From Candidatus Peregrinibacteria bacterium (lineage in GTDB: Bacteria > Patescibacteriota > Gracilibacteria > UBA1369 > UM-FILTER-53-11): 6,626 bases of DNA. The notes below the pieces were generated by a model, which saw nothing but the letters and a program-made list of their open reading frames with translations, did no database searches and was not told the DNA's origin. The stretch spans positions 1 through 6,626 of the forward strand of contig JAHFJU010000073.1 of assembly GCA_023245725.1 (NCBI GenBank). Direction: 5' to 3'. Below, piece by piece: positions 5,653 to 6,626 of the stretch (within the stretch, counting starts at the first letter, position 1; every line of letters starts with the position of its first letter). A program made the translations under genes and the position numbers.

Positions 5653-6626
5653 ATGCTTTCTTCAACTTCTATTTTCGCAGCACTATCAAAAATCGGTTCG
5701 ACCATCGAAACTCCAAAAGGCATTTTTTACTGGAGCAACCGAGCATCGAAAGAGGCCACAATCAATGGAACAATCGGTATTGCTCAAGATGACGACGGGA
5801 GTATTTCTCATATGCCATGTGCGCGAGAATTTGTTGGTGACGCAATTTTGGCTCGTGCGCCTAAAGGAAAAGTTTTCGCATATGCACCGATTCCGGGAGT
5901 CGAATCACTCCGAAAAAAATGGCTTGCTCGCATGCTTAAAAACGCGCCTGAGCTAGAAAACAACGCAACCCTCCCAATTGTTACTAACGGCATTACCCAT
6001 TCAATCGCGCTTGCTGGTCGATTATTGTTGGCTGCAGGAGACACCATTCTAACAGCCGACAAATCGTGGGAAAACTACGAGCATATTTTTACAAATGTTC
6101 AAGAAATTAAAATTGAAACATTCCCGTTGTTTGACGCTGAAGGGCTCTTTACCGTGGCTGGAATTGAGGCGGCGTGTCGTTCGCAGGCACTCAAAAGTAA
6201 AAAGGTCGTGGTATTGGTGAATTTTCCTCATAATCAAACAGGATTTATGCCAAGTACAGACGATGCAAAGGCGCTTGGCGCGGTTTTTGACAAGCTGTGC
6301 GTTGAGTTCTCAGATGTCTCATTTGTAGTAGTGTTAGACGATGCTTACGAGGGCTACGTATACGATTCGGTTGGAGCAAAATGCTCTATATTGCCACAAG
6401 TATTCGTAAAACGCCCAAACTTTTCCATATTGAAATTAGACGGAATTTCAAAGGTCATGCTTGCTTACGGTTATCGTGTCGCGTTCATTACCGCATTCAT
6501 AAATTCGCTCGACGGTCATAGTTTTACAGACGAAGAAAAAGTTCAATTAAACGCCGAAGTTTCTTCTAAAATTGGTGGTTTTATTCGCGGTGAAATTTCG
6601 CAGGTGAATCATCATGGGCAACTTTT
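5653..6626 (+). CDS. PLP-dependent class I/II aminotransferase, N-terminal 324 residues (runs off right edge)
   Basis: A fold-type I aminotransferase; the amino donor and acceptor cannot be told from the sequence. In numbering from the ATG at 5653: TPKGI (20-24), then INGTIGIAQDDDGSISHMP, FAYAPIPGVESLRKKW (75-90), VTNGITHSIALAGRLLLAAGD (110-130; cofactor-ring region), NFPHNQTG (190-197; the Asn of the classic NPTG is N194), LDDAYEGYVYD (228-238; D230 and Y232 for the pyridine ring), and LDGISKVMLAYGYR (262-275), with K267 as the likely Schiff-base lysine and R275 as phosphate binder. The LDG-x-(S/T)K-x5-G-x-R arrangement recalls a group of uncharacterised bacterial aminotransferases. The Pro of NPTG is Gln here. 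The frame is open from 5557 and an ATG at 5590 would add 21 residues (beginning MLEKVNSTLLE); neither start has a ribosome binding site. The first ATG downstream gives a normal-looking N-terminus, so the start is uncertain. The C-terminal small domain lies outside the window. Confidence 0.93.
   Translation, partial: MLSSTSIFAALSKIGSTIETPKGIFYWSNRASKEATINGTIGIAQDDDGSISHMPCAREFVGDAILARAPKGKVFAYAPIPGVESLRKKWLARMLKNAPELENNATLPIVTNGITHSIALAGRLLLAAGDTILTADKSWENYEHIFTNVQEIKIETFPLFDAEGLFTVAGIEAACRSQALKSKKVVVLVNFPHNQTGFMPSTDDAKALGAVFDKLCVEFSDVSFVVVLDDAYEGYVYDSVGAKCSILPQVFVKRPNFSILKLDGISKVMLAYGYRVAFITAFINSLDGHSFTDEEKVQLNAEVSSKIGGFIRGEISQVNHHGQL

Noticed and set aside
5526..5723. A 65-codon minus-strand frame directly in line with the 118-residue gene, separated only by a TGA codon, as if one longer gene were read through the TGA.
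   Set aside because: It overlaps the aminotransferase coding sequence on the opposite strand, looks like an antisense shadow, and a separate promoter-like sequence lies between the two parts. The long real genes contain no in-frame TGA.

Overview
The window holds seven genes and no RNA genes, mobile elements or CRISPR array. Five, probably six, run leftward on the minus strand; one runs rightward at the right edge. Read in transcription order from the right, the minus-strand set is: a 118-residue protein of unknown function (5519-5163), a YraN/UPF0102 nuclease-like protein (5065-4676), a membrane-anchored PEGA-domain protein (4643-3366), a ComM/YifB-type AAA+ ATPase (3286-1739), a Ser/Thr-rich single-pass membrane protein (1729-1226), and the first 384 residues of carbamoyl-phosphate synthase large chain CarB (1153 to beyond the left edge). 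A PLP-dependent class I/II aminotransferase (5653 or 5590 to beyond the right edge) is divergent from the unknown gene.

Organism: clearly bacterial (YraN and ComM are bacterial families), with moderately AT-rich DNA, compact spacing and the standard code. The mix of a PEGA protein, a low-complexity Ser/Thr-rich membrane protein, ComM and YraN, with no Shine-Dalgarno sequence before any visible start and several -10 boxes only 6-15 nt before the start codon, would fit a reduced-genome Patescibacteria/CPR lineage such as Saccharibacteria. This is an inference from general character, not a marker-based assignment. The CarB sequence belongs to the CAD/CPS1-like type that is also found in Bacteroidetes and relatives, so a Bacteroidetes-side origin, by descent or by transfer, cannot be excluded for that gene.

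Functional picture: YraN (PD-(D/E)XK nuclease fold) and ComM (branch-migration ATPase in transformation) are both associated with DNA processing or competence and often occur near each other in bacterial genomes. Two envelope proteins of unknown role (PEGA/beta-propeller-like and Ser/Thr-rich) are interleaved with them. CarB is a pyrimidine/arginine precursor enzyme and appears to have its own promoter; its usual partner carA is not visible. The spacing (9 nt between comM and the Ser/Thr-rich gene) supports co-transcription of that pair, whereas yraN, the PEGA gene and carB each have a recognisable sigma70-like promoter.

I do not see a clear new multi-gene system. The points most worth a second look are a perfect 12-bp GC-rich inverted repeat inside comM, the apparent leaderless or very short-leader promoters, the CAD-like CarB without an adjacent carA, and the two uncharacterised surface proteins.
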